A stretch of DNA of 34,376 nucleotides from assembly GCA_902606745.1 (NCBI GenBank), contig CACLHR010000012.1, positions 1 to 34,376 on the forward strand, in the 5' to 3' direction. The notes beneath the pieces are model-generated. The model made no database searches and was not told the origin of the DNA. It was given only the letters and a program-made list of their open reading frames with translations. Positions 23,879 through 32,058 of this stretch are shown one piece after another. The position numbers and the translations under genes are program-made. Origin of the DNA: an uncultured Gammaproteobacteria bacterium. GTDB taxonomy: Bacteria > Pseudomonadota > Gammaproteobacteria > PS1 > Pseudothioglobaceae. The first letter of the stretch is position 1. Each line of letters starts with the position of its first letter.

Positions 23879-24891
23879 GAGAATTAACAGTAAAGGAAGC
23901 AATTAACGAAGCTCTATTTGAGTCATTCGAAAATGATGAAAATGTAATTTTGATGGGTGAGGATATAGCGGGCGGAAAAGGTAGGGAAAATTATCCAGGA
24001 ACTCAAGATAGTTGGGGAGGACCATTTGGAGTGACTCAAGGATTGCTCACAAAATTTGGTCCCGAAAGAGTCAGAGACACAACAATTACAGAGGCTGGCT
24101 TTTTTGGTGCAGCGGTAGGAGCTGCTATGACCGGATTGAGGCCCATAGTAGAATTAATGTATGTTGATTTTGCAGGAGTTTGCTTTGACCAACTGATGAA
24201 TCAAGCCGCCAAAATGAGATATATGTTTGGTGGAAAACAAAGCGTTCCCATGGTTGTAAGAACCGTTGTGGGAGCTGGTTTCAGGGCTGGCAGTGAACAT
24301 TCCCAAACACTCTACAGTTTGTATGCACATATACCTGGACTTAAGGTCGTCGCTCCATATGACGCATTTGATGCAAAAGGTTTATTGTTATCGGCAATTA
24401 AGGATGATGATCCTGTAATATTCATGGAGCATAAAAGATTGTATATGACCAAATGTGATGTTCCGGAGGATATGAAAGCAATACCTTTAGGCAAAGGAAG
24501 AATAAGACGCCCCGGTAAAGACGTTACTATAATAGCAATACAAAGAATGAATCTTTTTGCTGAAGAGGCCGCACAAAAAATATCAGAGGAAAATATAGAT
24601 TGCGAAATTATCGACCCTAGAACTTATTCGCCACTAGATGAGGAATTAATTTTTGAATCAGTTAGAAAAACTGGAAGAGTTATTGTAATCGATGAATCAA
24701 ATCCTAAATGTTCTTTGGCATCAGAAATTACCTCTTTAATTTCTGAAAAATGTTTTAATGATTTAAAAACTGCAGTTATTAAAATCACCGCACCCCACAC
24801 TCCTATTCCATTTAGTCCTCCCATGGAAGATTTTTATATACCCTCCACAAAAAAAATAATTGAAGCTATAAAAAAAGTTCACAATGCTTAA
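23875..24891 (+). CDS. TPP-dependent 2-oxoacid dehydrogenase E1, beta subunit
   Basis: A 338-residue E1 beta with the expected landmarks: an opening TVKEAINEALFESFENDENVIL cut by the family's GEDIA (28-32), then TITEAGFFGAAVGAAMTGLRP (part shown), an active-site H in SEHSQT near 141, and the C-terminal transketolase-type domain from about 210 (VTIIAIQ...IDPRTYSPLD). Coupled to the alpha gene by an ATGA overlap, the two form an alpha2beta2 enzyme. After it come 127 bases without a gene, then the nucleoside-hydrolase gene, so a separate promoter for the following genes is possible. Confidence 0.88.
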   Translation: MRELTVKEAINEALFESFENDENVILMGEDIAGGKGRENYPGTQDSWGGPFGVTQGLLTKFGPERVRDTTITEAGFFGAAVGAAMTGLRPIVELMYVDFAGVCFDQLMNQAAKMRYMFGGKQSVPMVVRTVVGAGFRAGSEHSQTLYSLYAHIPGLKVVAPYDAFDAKGLLLSAIKDDDPVIFMEHKRLYMTKCDVPEDMKAIPLGKGRIRRPGKDVTIIAIQRMNLFAEEAAQKISEENIDCEIIDPRTYSPLDEELIFESVRKTGRVIVIDESNPKCSLASEITSLISEKCFNDLKTAVIKITAPHTPIPFSPPMEDFYIPSTKKIIEAIKKVHNA

Positions 24892-25018
24892 TAAGGCAGC
24901 AACTAATTATCAAAATGTCGATTCGCAGATTCGAGATTTTATATAATCATACGAATGAATTGATACTGGTAGATAAAGATATCAATTTTTAAAATTAAAT
25001 TAGATAAAGAAATAGCCA

Positions 25019-26128
25019 ATGACCGTACCTATAGAAATTTTGAATAAATTCCCTAAATTATCTAATGAAAAAATATTACTTAATTTATCTAATCCTTTCG
25101 GCAAAAATAAACTTATACTCGATACCGATACTGCAAACGAAATTGATGATCAATTTGCTTTGGCGTGGACTTTGTTGTCCGGGGATAAAATTAATTTATT
25201 GGGAGTAACTGCTGAACCATACTCTTTCCAACATCACAAGGAAGAACTTTTAGAGGCTTTTAATATAATAAAAGAAAATAAAGAAATTTCTAAAGACAAT
25301 ATTAATTTAGTTAATAATTATAGCGATTGGGTAAATGGATTAATTGAATCGAACATACATCCTAACGACATATATTTTGATACACCTAAAGAAGGTGTGG
25401 AAAAAAGCTATCTAGAAATAATAAAAGTATTTGATAAATTAAAAATTCCTCATGAAGGAAAAGCTTTTAGAGGATCGGATCAATATTTATCTAGTTTTGA
25501 TAATCCTTTAATTACTGAATCTAGTGAATTTATTGTTAAATCATGTCTTCAATATCCTGATGAAAAAATTTATGTCTGTGCGATTGGATGCCTAACAAAC
25601 ATAGCCTCAGCTTTATTGATGGAACCAAAAATAATTAATAATTTAATCGTAGTATGGACATCTGGTTTTCCCACGTATAGCATAAATAATAATAGTCATT
25701 CATTCAACTTAGTTCAGGACGTATTATCTTCTCAATTGCTTTTTGAATGCGGGGTTGCAAACGTATATCTTCCTGGTTACAACGTAGGTGCACAATTAAC
25801 TTTATCTCTTCCCGACATGAAAGAATTTGTTAAAGGAAGAGGAGATATTGGGAATTATCTTTATGAATTATATACAAATAATCCTCTTCATAAGCAAAGG
25901 GGAGTAATTGATCAAACTTGGAGAACATGGGTCATCTGGGATGTAATAACTATTGCTTGGATGATTGATGCTTCGTGGGTTCCTTCACATATTGTTTCAT
26001 CACCTGTTTTAAATGATGAACTGTACTGGAAACGAAATAATGAATCGCACCCTATGAGAGAAGCATACGGGGTTAATAGAGATGCAATATTTCATGATTT
26101 TTTCACAAAAATTGATAAACTAAAATGA
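25019..26128 (+). CDS. Variant nucleoside hydrolase-family protein
   Basis: A 369-residue member of the IUNH nucleoside hydrolase superfamily. The calcium site near the N-terminus reads LILDTDTANEIDDQFAL (D35, D37, D43, D44), where classical enzymes have DTDPGxDD. SFNLVQD (228-234) gives N230 and D234, matching the second half of the site. EKSYLEI (about 128-134) and FRGSDQYL are features of a subgroup I associate with sugar gene clusters. Classical members release ribose from nucleosides; this subgroup may cleave another N- or O-glycoside. It starts the tight part of the rightward operon and overlaps the next gene by 4 bases. Confidence 0.75.
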   Translation: MTVPIEILNKFPKLSNEKILLNLSNPFGKNKLILDTDTANEIDDQFALAWTLLSGDKINLLGVTAEPYSFQHHKEELLEAFNIIKENKEISKDNINLVNNYSDWVNGLIESNIHPNDIYFDTPKEGVEKSYLEIIKVFDKLKIPHEGKAFRGSDQYLSSFDNPLITESSEFIVKSCLQYPDEKIYVCAIGCLTNIASALLMEPKIINNLIVVWTSGFPTYSINNNSHSFNLVQDVLSSQLLFECGVANVYLPGYNVGAQLTLSLPDMKEFVKGRGDIGNYLYELYTNNPLHKQRGVIDQTWRTWVIWDVITIAWMIDASWVPSHIVSSPVLNDELYWKRNNESHPMREAYGVNRDAIFHDFFTKIDKLK

Positions 26129-26970
26129 TTTTAGGTGTACATTCCGCCACTTTTGTTAAAAATTGGCAAGAAGATATAACCCCCTATATACACAAGTGTA
26201 AAGAGGCTGGATTTAAATCTGTAGAGATTTCTCTTTTAGGTCAAACTCCTGAAAGTGCAAAAGAAATTTCAAATTTAGCTAGTGATTTAAATATTTCTCT
26301 AACTTGTACAACAGGTCTATCTAAAGAAGAAGATATAAGCAGTAATGATCCGAACATACGAAAAAATGGGGAGGAGGCACTCAAAAGAGCAATTAATATG
26401 ACTTCAATTATGAACTCTCATTTGCTGACCGGAGTTGTTCATTCGGCTTGGGGTATTAGCAATACTTTGGGTAAGGACAAGGAAGATAAATTTAAAAATT
26501 CATCTACCTCTATTAAGAAAATTTCAAATTTGTTAACAGAGCAAAATATCAAATTAGGGATAGAGCCACTCAACAGATATGAAACAGATTTTATTAATAC
26601 AGTGGATGAAGGATTAAAATTATGTGAGTTAATTGATCATCCAAATGTAGGTTTGCTTTTAGATGTTTACCACATGAATATTGAAGAAAAAAATATTTGC
26701 CAATCAATTGAAAAGGCTAAAGATAAATTATTCCATTTACAAGTTGCAGAAAATGATCGGGGCATACCAGGCACCGGCTCTATTAATTGGTTAGAAATTT
26801 TTAATACTTTAAAAAAAATAAACTATAACCAAAATGTTTCTCTTGAAATGTTTATTCAAGCAAATGTAGATACAAGCAAAGATTTGTTTACTTGGAGAAA
26901 TATAGAAAATGACCCATACGATGCTATTGTAAGATCTTTTATTTTTTTAAATGAGCATTTGAATGCATAG
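26125..26970 (+). CDS. TIM-barrel sugar epimerase/isomerase (ketose 3-epimerase or Hyi/OtnI-like)
   Basis: A 281-residue xylose-isomerase-like TIM barrel. By position the residues match ketose 3-epimerases: E147 (GIEPLNRYE), D180 and H183 (LDVYHMN), R212 (ENDRGIPGTG) and E241 (SLEMF). The third metal position, histidine in D-tagatose 3-epimerase, is Q206 here (FHLQVAEN). The H-x-Q form occurs in hydroxypyruvate and 2-oxo-tetronate isomerases (Hyi/OtnI), so either activity is open. It overlaps the genes on both sides (4 and 8 bases), showing tight co-translation with the nucleoside hydrolase and DhaL genes. Confidence 0.8.
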   Translation: MILGVHSATFVKNWQEDITPYIHKCKEAGFKSVEISLLGQTPESAKEISNLASDLNISLTCTTGLSKEEDISSNDPNIRKNGEEALKRAINMTSIMNSHLLTGVVHSAWGISNTLGKDKEDKFKNSSTSIKKISNLLTEQNIKLGIEPLNRYETDFINTVDEGLKLCELIDHPNVGLLLDVYHMNIEEKNICQSIEKAKDKLFHLQVAENDRGIPGTGSINWLEIFNTLKKINYNQNVSLEMFIQANVDTSKDLFTWRNIENDPYDAIVRSFIFLNEHLNA

Positions 26971-27562
26971 CGCTTATAAAAAATGGATTTTAAATTCATA
27001 CGATAAAATAAATTCTGATTATGTTGAATTGGATAAATTAGATCAACTTGTTGGAGATGGCGATCATGGATCCACTATCTATAAAGGTATTACAGTCGCA
27101 AAACAATTATATTTAAACAAATTAACTTCACCACTTGATGAGACGATGGCAATTATTTCAAAGCAAATGCGGATTGAAATGGGTGGGGCGTCAGGAATTT
27201 TAATGTCTATATTTTTTGATGAATCTGGAAAAATAGATAAATCAAATTTGAATTCATCAATAATTGATATTTTTGAAAAATCGATAGATAAAATAATGAA
27301 GATAGGAAAGGTAAAGGCTGGTGATAAAAGTATTCTTGATATTTATATCCCTGTTTTAAATTTTTTAAAAAAAAATTCTGATTTTCAATTTAAAAAAAAT
27401 GAAATCAACGAAATTCTATCTCTTTCCTTAGCCAAAACAAAAGAAATGGAAGCTCAGGTTGGAAGAGCTAAATTTTTAGAAAATAGAGGTCTTGGGTTCA
27501 TCGATCCAGGAGCTAAGTCTACTGAAATTATACTCAGAGAGTACTTCGAATCACTGCTATGA
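26963..27562 (+). CDS. dhaL: Dihydroxyacetone kinase-type subunit DhaL (ATP-binding)
   Basis: A 199-residue DhaL domain. VGDGDHGSTI (30-39) carries the magnesium/nucleotide aspartates D32 and D34, with D27 just ahead; GGASGILMS (about 74-82) is the second family motif, and GRAKFLENRGLGFIDPGA is the lid-side ending. DhaL binds the nucleotide and phosphorylates the ketose held by DhaK, encoded next (4-base overlap). In E. coli DhaL holds ADP and is recharged by DhaM of the PTS. No DhaM is found here, so free ATP may be the donor. The order L then K is the reverse of E. coli. Confidence 0.9.
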   Translation: MHSAYKKWILNSYDKINSDYVELDKLDQLVGDGDHGSTIYKGITVAKQLYLNKLTSPLDETMAIISKQMRIEMGGASGILMSIFFDESGKIDKSNLNSSIIDIFEKSIDKIMKIGKVKAGDKSILDIYIPVLNFLKKNSDFQFKKNEINEILSLSLAKTKEMEAQVGRAKFLENRGLGFIDPGAKSTEIILREYFESLL

Positions 27563-28557
27563 AAAAAATTATAAATAATAAAGATCAGATAGTTGATGAT
27601 ATGTTGAGTGGATATATTAAGGCTAATAGTGATAGAGTAAAATTTTCCAATAACAGTAAAAGAATTATTTTAAGAAGTCACCCAAAAAATATTGAGAAAA
27701 CTGCCATTTTAATTGGCAATGGCTCAGGTCACGAACCTATTGCTATGGGTTGGGTCGGCGAAGGACTATTAGATGCAAATGTCGTTGGAGATATATTTGC
27801 TGCACCATCTGGAGATCTAATCTTTGAAGGTATAGAAATATTTAAAGAGAATTCTGGATGTATTCTTTTAATATCTAATCATGCAGGCGATGTTATGAAC
27901 GGAGAGATGGCAATTGAATTAGCAAAAGAACATAATATTGATGCCGATTTATTATTAATGTACGACGATATTGCTTCTGCCCCTAGGGGAAGCGAAGATC
28001 AAAGAAGGGGAGGCGCAGGCACTACTTTTATTTATAAGATTTTAGGAGCGCTCTCTGAAATGGGAGAAAAAAAAGAGACCTTATTAAGCTTAGGTAAATT
28101 TGTGAGAGATCAAACAAGAACATTATCTATTGCAGTAGCTTCAGGAGTCTCACCAATATCGGGAAAAAAAATATTTCACTTAGATGATGATGAAGTTTTT
28201 ATTGGAATGGGCGTTCATGGAGAATCAGGTTATGGAAGACAAAAAATTTCTTCGTCAAAAAAAATAATAAAATTGATGATGGATAAAATATTTGATGACT
28301 ATCAGTACAAAGAGGGCGATATAGTCATACCTTTTATTAATGGTTCTGGCGCTACTACGTTAATGGAATTATTGATTATATATAATGATGTAGAAGAGTA
28401 TCTTGCTCAATATAAAATTAAAATTTATAAACCGTTAATAAATGAATATATCACAACGCAAGAAAGTGCGGGATTTTCAATATCTTTATTAAACTCAAAT
28501 GAGCAAATGAGAAATCTATGGATCTCTCCAAGTTCAGCACCATATTTTCACCTGTAA
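27559..28557 (+). CDS. dhaK: Dihydroxyacetone kinase-type subunit DhaK (ketose-binding)
   Basis: A 332-residue DhaK subunit, normal in length. GNGSGHEP (53-60, H58), NHAGD (107-111, D111) and GMGVHGESG with H220 correspond to the E. coli residues H56, D109 and H230; the last binds the substrate carbonyl covalently. Relatives phosphorylate dihydroxyacetone or D-/L-erythrulose. In this sugar cluster a tetrulose or a modified triulose is a fair guess. Its stop overlaps the aldehyde dehydrogenase start as TAATG. The residue set indicates an active enzyme. Confidence 0.9.
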   Translation: MKKIINNKDQIVDDMLSGYIKANSDRVKFSNNSKRIILRSHPKNIEKTAILIGNGSGHEPIAMGWVGEGLLDANVVGDIFAAPSGDLIFEGIEIFKENSGCILLISNHAGDVMNGEMAIELAKEHNIDADLLLMYDDIASAPRGSEDQRRGGAGTTFIYKILGALSEMGEKKETLLSLGKFVRDQTRTLSIAVASGVSPISGKKIFHLDDDEVFIGMGVHGESGYGRQKISSSKKIIKLMMDKIFDDYQYKEGDIVIPFINGSGATTLMELLIIYNDVEEYLAQYKIKIYKPLINEYITTQESAGFSISLLNSNEQMRNLWISPSSAPYFHL

Positions 28558-29987
28558 TGAACATGTATACAAAACTTGGATTATTTATTGGTGGAAAATG
28601 GATTTATGAAGCTGAGAAGGGTGAAAATGTTTTAAATCCTGCGGATGAGAGTATTTTAGGGTGGCTGCCTCATGCAACTAAAGGTAATTTAAATGATGCC
28701 CTTAAATCCTCCGAGATAGGCTTTGATGAGTGGAAAAATACTAATCCCAATAAAAGAAGCAGGATAATTTTAAAAGCTGCAGATATTTTATCTGAAAGAA
28801 TTTCTGCAATATCTAAAGTGATGACCCTTGAGCAAGGCAAACCCCTTGCTGAATCTGTTGGGGAAATAAACCAATCGATTGCTATTTTAAAATTCAATGG
28901 AACTAATGCAAAATTAATTAAGGATGAGCTGGTAGCTGATAGAGATAATGGATTAAAAACTTTGATTCAACCTCATCCACTTGGAATTTGTTTGTGTCTC
29001 ACAGCGTGGAATTTTCCTATTGCTTTAGTTGTTCGAAAAATTGCCCCAGCCCTAGCTGCTGGTTGCTCAGTAATTATTAAGCCTTCTGAAGAAACACCAG
29101 GCACAGCTATAGAGGTTGTTAAAATATTTCAGGAAGCAGGTTTACCCAAAGATGTTATTAATTTGGTATTCGGTGTTCCTCATGAAATTTCTGATTATCT
29201 GCTGAGCAGAGATGAAGTTAAGAAATTAAGCTTTACAGGATCAGTTCCTGTAGGGAAACTTTTAGCAAAGAAATCGGCAGAAACATTAAAAAGATGCACT
29301 CTTGAGTTAGGAGGGCACTCACCAGCAATTATTGCAGAAGATGCTGACATTGAAAAAACCTTAGATGTTTTAACTGGTTTTAAGTTTAGAAATGCTGGTC
29401 AGGTTTGCATTGCACCAAGTAGATTTTATGTTCATGAAAAGATATACGATAAAGTACGGGATGGATTTTTAAGTAGATTAAAAAACATTTTATTAGGTAA
29501 TGGGATGAGTGAAGGCATAACAATGGGTCCTCTAGCCAACTTCCGTAGAATTGAAGCAATGCAAGACTTTGTAGATGATGCAGTTAAAAATGGCTCAAAT
29601 ATCATTCATGGAGGAAATAGACATAAGAATATTGGTTATTTTTGGGAGCCAACTATTATTGAAAATATTAACGAAGGTTCAAAAATTATGAATCAAGAAA
29701 TTTTCGGTCCTATACTTCCATTATTTAAATTCGATGATTATGACGATGTTATAGACAAGGCTAATTCTTTAAATTATGGACTTGCTTCGTATGTTTATAC
29801 AACTAGTGAGACTTTACAAAAAAAAATGGCTAAAGAAATTATCGCAGGTGGGGTTTCTATAAATACTGCCACTCCTCTACATCCTGATATTCCTTATGGA
29901 GGAATTAAAGAAAGTGGAATTGGTTATGAGGGGGGAATGGATGCAATATATTCATTCATTCATAAAAAAAACATCAACATTATTTAA
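28557..29987 (+). CDS. NAD(P)-dependent aldehyde dehydrogenase
   Basis: A 476-residue aldehyde dehydrogenase starting at the ATG of TAATG, overlapping the dhaK stop by one base; an ATG 39 bases earlier is possible but less likely. The cofactor segment WNFPIALVVRKIAPALAAGC is followed by KPSEETP, the general base is in LELGGHSP and the nucleophile cysteine in NAGQVCIAPSR. The layout is closest to GabD/AldA-type enzymes that oxidise small hydroxy- or acid-bearing aldehydes. With the reductase next door, the cell could push the same aldehyde either to acid or to alcohol. A sulfolactaldehyde-type substrate is possible but unproven. Confidence 0.88.
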   Translation: MNMYTKLGLFIGGKWIYEAEKGENVLNPADESILGWLPHATKGNLNDALKSSEIGFDEWKNTNPNKRSRIILKAADILSERISAISKVMTLEQGKPLAESVGEINQSIAILKFNGTNAKLIKDELVADRDNGLKTLIQPHPLGICLCLTAWNFPIALVVRKIAPALAAGCSVIIKPSEETPGTAIEVVKIFQEAGLPKDVINLVFGVPHEISDYLLSRDEVKKLSFTGSVPVGKLLAKKSAETLKRCTLELGGHSPAIIAEDADIEKTLDVLTGFKFRNAGQVCIAPSRFYVHEKIYDKVRDGFLSRLKNILLGNGMSEGITMGPLANFRRIEAMQDFVDDAVKNGSNIIHGGNRHKNIGYFWEPTIIENINEGSKIMNQEIFGPILPLFKFDDYDDVIDKANSLNYGLASYVYTTSETLQKKMAKEIIAGGVSINTATPLHPDIPYGGIKESGIGYEGGMDAIYSFIHKKNINII

Positions 29988-30003
29988 TTAATAGAGAGGA
30001 AAT

Positions 30004-30891
30004 ATGAAAAATATAGGTTTTATCGGTGTTGGAACAATGGGTTTCCCTATGGCTTTAAATTTAATTAAAAATGGCCACTCTCTTTCTTTTTATGATCCTT
30101 TTGCTAATAACAAAACTATAGAAGTTTTAATTGAAGCGGGAGCTAAACAAGAAAAAACTATTGCAGACTTATGTAAGACTAAAGATTTTCTTATATCTAT
30201 GCTGCCTATTGGAGAAGATGTAAAAGAAGTAGCGCTTGGAGAGGGCGGTATTATTAATCAAGATAACACGGATCTAATTTATATTGATATGAGCACAATA
30301 TTACCGGCAGATAGCATTGATGTTAGCAAGCAATTACAAACAAAAAATATTCAAATGTTTGATGCTCCTGTAGCACGCCTAGTTAATGAAGCAATTGAAG
30401 GCACTTTACTCATTATGGTTGGAGGATCGTTGCAAGATTTTCCTAAAATTGAAGAGATTTTAAAATGTATGGGAAGCGATGTTGTTTATTGCGGCACTAT
30501 AGGTTCAGGAAGTAAAATGAAGATCATTAATAATTACATGTCAATTGTTTCAAACATTGTTACTGCTGAAACACTTTCCTTAGTTCATAAATCAGGAATA
30601 GATCAAAAGCTAGCCATAGAATTAATGTCAACGACAGCCGCTGGAAAAGGCCATATGAATTTTAGTTATCCTAAAAAGGTTTTGATAAATGATATAGGTC
30701 CTGGTTTTAAAAATGTTTTAGCTTTGAAGGATTTGCGCTTAGCTATTGAACATGCAGAATCGGAGGGAATTGAATTAACTTCAGGAAAAAGTGTATTAAA
30801 TATCTATGAAAGGGCAATGGATACTAAATATAAAGACTTGGATTGGACTGCTATGTTTAATTTTGTAAAGGAAAGTAATAATCTTGATTAA
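30004..30891 (+). CDS. Beta-hydroxyacid dehydrogenase family reductase, YihU (sulfolactaldehyde reductase)-like
   Basis: A 295-residue NAD(P)H-linked reductase with the fold of 3-hydroxyisobutyrate dehydrogenase. The Rossmann motif GFIGVGTMGFPMALNL starts at residue 5; the catalytic lysine is K173 in KMKIINNYMS. As I remember YihU, its sulfonate-binding residues are R123, N174 and S178. The equivalents R125 (APVARLVNEA), N176 and S180 are all kept at a constant offset of two, as is TAAGKGH. Usual 3-hydroxyisobutyrate enzymes have DAPVSGG in place of the arginine segment. AGAGGA lies just ahead of the ATG. Substrates could be sulfolactaldehyde, succinic semialdehyde or another acidic aldehyde. 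Confidence 0.82.
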   Translation: MKNIGFIGVGTMGFPMALNLIKNGHSLSFYDPFANNKTIEVLIEAGAKQEKTIADLCKTKDFLISMLPIGEDVKEVALGEGGIINQDNTDLIYIDMSTILPADSIDVSKQLQTKNIQMFDAPVARLVNEAIEGTLLIMVGGSLQDFPKIEEILKCMGSDVVYCGTIGSGSKMKIINNYMSIVSNIVTAETLSLVHKSGIDQKLAIELMSTTAAGKGHMNFSYPKKVLINDIGPGFKNVLALKDLRLAIEHAESEGIELTSGKSVLNIYERAMDTKYKDLDWTAMFNFVKESNNLD

Positions 30892-32008
30892 AATAAAATC
30901 TTTAAGATCTTATTATTTAGAATTTCCATTAATTGATCCTGTCATAACTTCTTTTGGTGTTATGAAGACTAGACCTTGCATAATAATTGAACTCGAGGAT
31001 TTTAATAAGAATATAGGTTATGGAGAAATTTGGTGTAATTTTCCGAGTGATGCCGCTTCTTATAGATTTAATCTACTCAACAGTCTTTATCTTAACAACA
31101 TCATAGGTTGTGAATTTTCAAATCCAGAAAAATTAATTGATAAAATTGCCGATACATTTAAAACTCTTTTTGTTCAATCAGGTGATATAGGTTCGTTTGA
31201 TAACATTAATGCCGGTCTTGACTGCGCTTTCTGGGACTTGTTTGCTAAGACTAAAAAAATACCCCTTAACAAATTATTAAATACTGAATCGCAAAAACAT
31301 ATTTCCGTTTATGCCAGCGGAATTAACCCAAGTGAATCTTATGAGAAAATTACAATTGCGAGATCTATGGGCATAAAGGCTTTTAAGGTAAAAATAGGTT
31401 TCAATCACTCATTGGACATAGATCTATTAAATGTTCTAACCGATTATTTTTCTAATGAAGAAATGTTGATGCTGGATGTAAATCAAGGTTGGAATATTGA
31501 TGAGGCTTCTAAATATTTAAAAATATTAGAAAATTATAATTTCTCTTGGATAGAAGAACCTATTTCTGCACTATCAAATAAAGATGAATTTAATAATATA
31601 ATTAATTCAACAAACTGCAATTTAGCATTTGGAGAAAATATTAATAATTTAGATGATTTTATTTTTCTAGGTCAGAATAAAAAATTAAAGTATATTCAAC
31701 CTGATCTCACTAAATTTGGAGGAATTTCTTTAATAAATAATTTATCAAAAAAAATTCAAAGCAATAAAATATGGATGCATTTTTTAGGCAGTGGGGTGGG
31801 CTTGCTAACTTCAGCTCACATTATGTCAGCCATCAATCCCTCTGCTTTTTTAGAAACTGATATCAATGTTAATCCTCTTAGAACAAATCTATTTAAGAAT
31901 GAATTAAAGATTGAAGACGGAAAAATAAATTTTAGTGATGATCATGGAATAGGAGGTCCTTTAAATTTTGATACAATTAATAAATATCTGATTTCTTCAA
32001 ATATTTAA
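30884..32008 (+). CDS. Enolase-superfamily enzyme (mandelate racemase/muconate-lactonising type)
   Basis: A 374-residue two-domain member. The N-terminal capping domain takes about 1-130 and the barrel follows. Catalytic K168-x-K170 lies in FKVKIGF; metal ligands are D198 (MLDVNQGW), E224 (WIEEPI) and E251 (FGENI). K277 in DLTKFGG and the histidine of MHFLGSG complete the site. The family includes sugar-acid dehydratases, epimerases and cycloisomerases; dehydration of an aldonate fits the context, but the exact activity is open. The start is TTG, overlapping the reductase gene by 8 bases, with AAGGAAAG upstream. It ends the rightward operon. Confidence 0.85.
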   Translation: MIKIKSLRSYYLEFPLIDPVITSFGVMKTRPCIIIELEDFNKNIGYGEIWCNFPSDAASYRFNLLNSLYLNNIIGCEFSNPEKLIDKIADTFKTLFVQSGDIGSFDNINAGLDCAFWDLFAKTKKIPLNKLLNTESQKHISVYASGINPSESYEKITIARSMGIKAFKVKIGFNHSLDIDLLNVLTDYFSNEEMLMLDVNQGWNIDEASKYLKILENYNFSWIEEPISALSNKDEFNNIINSTNCNLAFGENINNLDDFIFLGQNKKLKYIQPDLTKFGGISLINNLSKKIQSNKIWMHFLGSGVGLLTSAHIMSAINPSAFLETDINVNPLRTNLFKNELKIEDGKINFSDDHGIGGPLNFDTINKYLISSNI

Positions 32009-32058
32009 ACTCACACTATAGTATGAATATATATACATAATCAACTTCTCATACATTA

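Noticed and set aside
22898-24891. Two-subunit transketolase as in sulfo-transketolase pathways
   Set aside because: The sequence motifs (YRNHGHAIA, FFGDGAIHNGAFHEAAG, the GEDIA opening of beta) are those of 2-oxoacid dehydrogenase E1, not of split transketolases.
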